Assembly (NCBI RefSeq): GCF_000702305.1
Contig: NZ_JNLC01000001.1
Coordinates: 62,001-126,000, forward strand
Direction of reading: 5' to 3'
DNA: 64,000 nucleotides
DNA from: Allobosea sp. 117
Lineage (GTDB): Bacteria > Pseudomonadota > Alphaproteobacteria > Rhizobiales > Xanthobacteraceae
Positions 60,988 through 64,000 of the stretch are shown piece by piece. Both the position numbers and the translations under genes were made by a program. A model generated the notes under the pieces. It was not told where the DNA came from. It worked only from the letters and a program-made list of their open reading frames with translations, and searched no databases. How positions within the stretch are numbered: the stretch's first letter is position 1; each line of letters starts with the position of its first letter.

Positions 60988-62268
60988 TCAGAGCGGATGC
61001 GGCTGGGCTTTCGCGCCGGCCATGCCGAGGCGGTGCGGGAGCTCGACGATGGCGGAAAGGGCGCGCGCATAGTCGAGCACCAGCCCCGGCGTCCAGGCCA
61101 TGGCGGCCGCGCGCCGGCGCATGACGCCGGCCGCCCAGAGCTCGGGAAGGAAGAGCAGCCGGACCACGAACCACGGCGAGCGCCCCTGCTCGGCGAACAC
61201 GCCCTCGACCGCGGCGTCGAGCGCCTTCGCCACCGCGCTCGAGCAGTTCCGGTTGGTCAGGTTGTAGGTGGTGTCCCGGCCGTAGACCGACCAGAACTCC
61301 CGCAGCGCGCCGACGTCGAGATCGTCGAGCCGGACCTGCCGGGTCGAGGGGCACCATTCCTCGCTTTCCACCGCATAGCTCGGCTGGAAGCGGCCGGGAA
61401 CGTTGTTCTCGTCCGTGGCCCGCAGGGTGCGCGTGAACTGCGACTGATCGCGGTCGATCTCGACGGCGGGATAGTGGCTTATGTAGATGTCCGGCACGAC
61501 TTCGAGGGCGGCGTGCCCGGTCGAGACGACGCCTTTCTCGTCGAGCGCGGCCACATAGCGCGCGATGCCCCGGCTGAGCGGAACGAGCGCGCCGGTCGGC
61601 GTCCACACATGCACGGTGAGGGCTCCCGCCACGCGCGGAGACGTCATGGGCAGGGCCGCCGCGCGCCTCCTTTCGATCGTCCAGCCGTCGCTGAGTGCGC
61701 GCGCGATGCGCGTGCCCGGCGGCAATCGCCGGATGCGGAAGGCCAGCAGCAGGAGGCTTGCCCCCGTCACGAACATCAGCGTCCCGACATCAATGCCGAC
61801 CTGTCCGCGCCATTGGGTCGGCCACGGAACGAGCGACCAGACGCCGAACAGGAATTCGAAGCCGGCAAGGACGAGAGTGCGGCGCCATTTCGAGAAGCGG
61901 ACGACCCAGGCGCTGGCGGCGCGCCAGCAGGCATCGACGATGATGACGGCGCCGACCAGCAGGCCGATGAGGATCTCGGTCCGCCAGGGGGCGAGGATCA
62001 GCAGCGATATGACGATGAGCACCAGGGCCTTGCCGAGCCGCAGCGTCCGGGCGGTGCCGGAGCCGGCGATTCCCGCGAACAGCGAGACGGCGGCATCGAG
62101 CATCAGGGGCAGCGCGAAATAGGCCGGCCAGATCCGGAACTCGTCAAACAGCGCGTTGACGAAGAAGAACACGCCAGCCGCCAGCCAAGTCAGACCGATT
62201 CCGCCGAGGAACCACCATTTGCGCCGGAGAAGAGGCGCGCCCAGCAAAAGCAAAAGAAGCTCGATCAT
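60988..62268 (-). CDS. Membrane protein with permuted papain-like (His-then-Cys) domain, unknown function
   Basis: A 426-residue protein. Residues 1-180 contain about six helices reminiscent of HdeD/DUF308 membrane domains. Residues 215-400 form a soluble domain with 'STGHAALEVVPDIYISHYP' (His252) and 'TTYNLTNRNCSSAVAKALD' (Cys342). A His before a Cys, with 'GHAAL' and 'NCSS' contexts, matches circularly permuted NlpC/P60-like hydrolases. The topology would put the domain on one side of the membrane next to its anchor. Start ATG at 62268 (MIELLLLL). Peptidase, amidase or acyltransferase activity is inferred only. Confidence 0.7.
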   Translation of the reverse strand: MIELLLLLLGAPLLRRKWWFLGGIGLTWLAAGVFFFVNALFDEFRIWPAYFALPLMLDAAVSLFAGIAGSGTARTLRLGKALVLIVISLLILAPWRTEILIGLLVGAVIIVDACWRAASAWVVRFSKWRRTLVLAGFEFLFGVWSLVPWPTQWRGQVGIDVGTLMFVTGASLLLLAFRIRRLPPGTRIARALSDGWTIERRRAAALPMTSPRVAGALTVHVWTPTGALVPLSRGIARYVAALDEKGVVSTGHAALEVVPDIYISHYPAVEIDRDQSQFTRTLRATDENNVPGRFQPSYAVESEEWCPSTRQVRLDDLDVGALREFWSVYGRDTTYNLTNRNCSSAVAKALDAAVEGVFAEQGRSPWFVVRLLFLPELWAAGVMRRRAAAMAWTPGLVLDYARALSAIVELPHRLGMAGAKAQPHPL

Positions 62269-62428
62269 GAATCCTGCCGACCGGTCTTGCTCAACAACAG
62301 GTAGAAAAACAGAAGGCTCGCCCCTCGGTCGGTGACGGCCGACAGGAAATGCCACGCGAAGAATGACGTAATCGTATCGAGCTGCGCCGGTGGCGGGCAA
62401 GGTGTGCCCGGGTGGAGCGGCGGGCGGG

Positions 62429-62665
62429 TCAGAACGCCTTGAAGGTGATGATGGTGCGGGTGTCCTGGATGCCCGGCACGGTCTGCACCTTCTCGTTCAC
62501 GAAATGGCCGATGTCCGTGCCCTCGTTCACGTAGAACTTGACGAGAAGGTCGAACTCGCCGGCCGTCGAATAGATCTCGGACGCGATCTCCGCGTCGGCG
62601 ATGGCGTTGGCGACCTCATAGGAGCGGCCGAGCTGGCATTTGATCTGCACGAAGAAGGGAATCAT
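62429..62665 (-). CDS. Lrp/AsnC ligand-binding (RAM) domain protein without DNA-binding domain
   Basis: A 78-residue protein consisting only of the AsnC/RAM effector domain ('FFVQIKCQLGRSYEVANAIADAEIASEIYSTAGEFDLLVKFYVNEGTDIGHFVNEKVQTVPGI' region). The helix-turn-helix of Lrp is missing. Stand-alone RAM proteins occur widely and may bind amino acids or modulate full-length Lrp proteins by mixed oligomers. The ATG at 62665 gives the usual start; the gene is divergent from thiD. Confidence 0.88.
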   Translation of the reverse strand: MIPFFVQIKCQLGRSYEVANAIADAEIASEIYSTAGEFDLLVKFYVNEGTDIGHFVNEKVQTVPGIQDTRTIITFKAF

Positions 62666-62776
62666 AGGAAGGGTTGTCCGGTTGGGCGCGGCGCTGGCGC
62701 CCGCCAAAGGGAGCAGATGGCTGTTCGGCTGGCAACCCCGCCTCATCAGGGGCCGGCCTTCGCGATGATGACGTTC

Positions 62777-62805
62777 TTGCAACACCCCGTCCGTTCGCCT
62801 ATTTC
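62777..62805 (+). promoter_or_regulatory. Promoter of the thiD transcript
   Basis: TTGCAA, 17 bases, TATTTC. The predicted start near 62812 falls just before the first base of the riboswitch, which supports the assignment. Confidence 0.6.
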
Positions 62806-62818
62806 CGCATCACGATCA

Positions 62819-62914
62819 CGTTGGGGTGCCCCAGAGACCATGTTGGTTCGACGGGGCTGAGAGGCGCGATGCCAACCCACGAACCTGATCCGGGTCATGC
62901 CGGCGGAGGGAACG
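62819..62914 (+). ncRNA. TPP riboswitch (THI element) controlling thiD
   Basis: The thiamine pyrophosphate aptamer is complete: GGGGTGCC at the 5' side, the conserved GGGCTGAGA, ACCTGATCCGGGTCATGCC with the second conserved helix, and the closing GGCGGAGGGAA. About 70 bases separate it from the thiD ATG; no terminator with a T-run is present, so control is probably by blocking the AGGGGAGAG ribosome-binding site. TPP binding should lower ThiD synthesis. Confidence 0.95.
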
Positions 62915-62985
62915 GATCGCGCGTGCCGATCAGGCGAGAGGCCCGGCACAAGCGCGGCGGTCTTCACCGGCAGGGGAGAGCGCCG

Positions 62986-63801
62986 ATGACGAAGACGCCC
63001 ATAGCGGTGACCATAGCAGGCTCGGATTCCGGCGGCGGGGCCGGCATCCAGGCCGATCTCAAGACGTTCTCCGCGCTTGGCGTCTATGGCGCCAGCGTCG
63101 TCACCGCTCTCACCGCACAGAACACGCGCGGCGTCACCGGCATCCACGACGTGCCGCCCGACTTCATCGCGGCGCAGATGGATGCGGTGTTCTCCGACCT
63201 CGAGGTCGACGCGGTGAAGATCGGCATGCTGTCGCGCCCGGAGGTGATCGAGACGGTCGCGTTCGGTCTGGACCGGCACCGGATTTCGACCGTGGTGCTC
63301 GATCCGGTCATGGTCGCCGCCTCCGGCGACCGCCTGCTGGTACCCGAGGCGGTGGAGACGCTGCGCGCCATGCTGCTGCGCCGCGCCCTCCTCATCACGC
63401 CGAACATTCCCGAGGCGGCGGCGCTGCTCGACGTGGCGCCGGCTTCCTCGCCCGCCGAGATGCGCGCGCAGGCGGAGCGGCTGATGGCGTTCGGGCCACA
63501 GGCGGTGCTGATCAAGGGCGGGCATGGCGAGGGACCGGACAGCGTCGACGTGCTGCTCGACGCGGAGGGCGTGGTCGAACTCGCCGCCCCGCGCGTCGCC
63601 ACCCGCAACACGCACGGAACCGGCTGTACGCTCTCCTCCGCCATCGCGGCGGGCCTTGCGCGGGGCATGGAACTGCGCGCTGCGGTGCGTGCCGCCAAGG
63701 ACTATCTGACAGCGGCGATCGGCGCCTCGGACGAGCTGACAATCGGGCAGGGGCACGGCCCGGTGCACCATTTCCACGCGCTCTGGCCGCGCAGCATCTA
63801 A
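62986..63801 (+). CDS. thiD: Hydroxymethylpyrimidine/phosphomethylpyrimidine kinase
   Basis: A 271-residue ribokinase-fold enzyme that phosphorylates HMP and HMP-P to HMP-PP in thiamine synthesis. '[26 protein letters not shown]' binds the pyrimidine, '[13 protein letters not shown]' is typical, and the anion hole '[15 protein letters not shown]' carries the catalytic region. The ATG at 62986 follows AGGGGAGAG. A TPP riboswitch upstream confirms the pathway. Its stop codon overlaps the end of the convergent epimerase gene. Confidence 0.97.
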   Translation: MTKTPIAVTIAGSDSGGGAGIQADLKTFSALGVYGASVVTALTAQNTRGVTGIHDVPPDFIAAQMDAVFSDLEVDAVKIGMLSRPEVIETVAFGLDRHRISTVVLDPVMVAASGDRLLVPEAVETLRAMLLRRALLITPNIPEAAALLDVAPASSPAEMRAQAERLMAFGPQAVLIKGGHGEGPDSVDVLLDAEGVVELAAPRVATRNTHGTGCTLSSAIAAGLARGMELRAAVRAAKDYLTAAIGASDELTIGQGHGPVHHFHALWPRSI

Positions 63802-64000
63802 CCCCAGAGTGTGGGCTCTGGCGGAAACACGGTGCTGCCCTCATATCGCAGGGCAGGCTCGCGGTCGCGCGCCAGCAGCAGCGGGCCATCGAGGTCGACG
63901 ATGCGCGCCAACGGCGTGAGCAGCAGCGCCGGCGCCATGGCGAGCGAGGTCGCGACCATACAGCCGACCATGATGCTCAGGCCCGCCGCCTCTGCCGCCC
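63798..64000 (-). CDS. dgcA: C-terminal end of an L-Ala-D/L-Glu epimerase-like enolase (DgcA type), truncated by window
   Basis: The last 67 codons of a gene that starts beyond the window. The translation ends 'GLSIMVGCMVATSLAMAPALLL...VDLDGPLLLARDREPAL...FPPEPTLWG', the distinctive C-terminus of muconate-lactonising-type epimerases called DgcA (N-acetyl-D-glutamate racemase) or YcjG-like L-Ala-D-Glu epimerases. The Met-Val-Gly-Cys-Met region supplies substrate-pocket residues. Its stop overlaps the stop of thiD by two bases, in opposite orientation. The N-terminal two-thirds are not visible. Confidence 0.75.
   Translation of the reverse strand, partial: AAEAAGLSIMVGCMVATSLAMAPALLLTPLARIVDLDGPLLLARDREPALRYEGSTVFPPEPTLWG

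Noticed and set aside
59464-62304. 946-codon open frame on the plus strand
   Set aside because: Antisense to the YcaD-like and membrane hydrolase-like genes, and it starts inside the DMT transporter gene; composition is charged and repetitive with no domain.

Overview
The window is a GC-rich (about two-thirds G+C) bacterial chromosome segment with densely packed, conserved genes. The gene families (EcfG-type GGAAC-N16-CGTT promoters, Mur-type boxes before mntH, PRC-barrel and DUF930/DUF3750/DUF2272/DUF1508 proteins, a PlcP/glycosyltransferase pair, a probable gnnA/gnnB pair) point to an alphaproteobacterium of the order Hyphomicrobiales (Rhizobiales), perhaps near the Xanthobacteraceae. This is inference from gene content; no rRNA marker is present. 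There is no phage, transposase, integrase or CRISPR array. The segment reads as core chromosome with a few accessory-looking spots, mainly around 31.1-35.0 kb.

Layout. 0-5 kb: end of a cytosine deaminase, two metallo-beta-lactamase-fold hydrolases (one bracketed by inverted copies of a palindromic repeat), and lepA. 5-11 kb: a stress-type PRC-barrel gene and a peptidoglycan-remodelling group (L,D-transpeptidase, MepA, MltB), then a transglutaminase-like and a DUF3750 protein. 10.6-16.3 kb: Mur-boxed mntH, malonyl-CoA decarboxylase, an unassigned PP-loop/zinc protein, and cfa. 16.3-19.9 kb: a TetR repressor divergent from an EmrAB-like pump with two identical operators. 19.9-24.8 kb: leuA behind a leucine-rich leader peptide, a repeat-rich Gln protein under an EcfG-type promoter, and a DUF930 protein. 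24.8-31.1 kb: pabB-pabA-pabC, a tripartite tricarboxylate transporter (TctCBA) and tRNA-Lys. 31.3-36.7 kb: acyltransferase/SGNH protein, small ORFs, DUF2272, a YqjD-like anchor, a second transglutaminase and RidA. 36.7-46.4 kb: HXXEE protein, OYE reductase, pncB, an SH3 protein, gnnA-gnnB, an unknown gene and murJ. 46.5-55.5 kb: RND pump, XRE-cupin regulator, threonine/serine dehydratase, a probable plcP-agt lipid-remodelling operon and a LysE exporter. 55.6-64 kb: FAH-family hydrolase, UspA, cytochrome c' with cytochrome b561, transporters, a membrane permuted-papain-like protein, an AsnC-type single-domain protein, TPP-riboswitch thiD and the 3' end of a dgcA-like epimerase gene.

Functional themes. 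Envelope building and remodelling recurs: peptidoglycan enzymes, MurJ, diamino-sugar lipid A precursor, cyclopropane fatty acids and phosphate-sparing glycolipids. Several control elements can be read directly: the leuA leader, the TPP riboswitch, the Mur boxes, the TetR operators, two exact EcfG-type promoters plus one near-match, and a perfect palindrome between lysE and the FAH gene. Long ORFs opposite real genes are a by-product of the high GC content and are not annotated.
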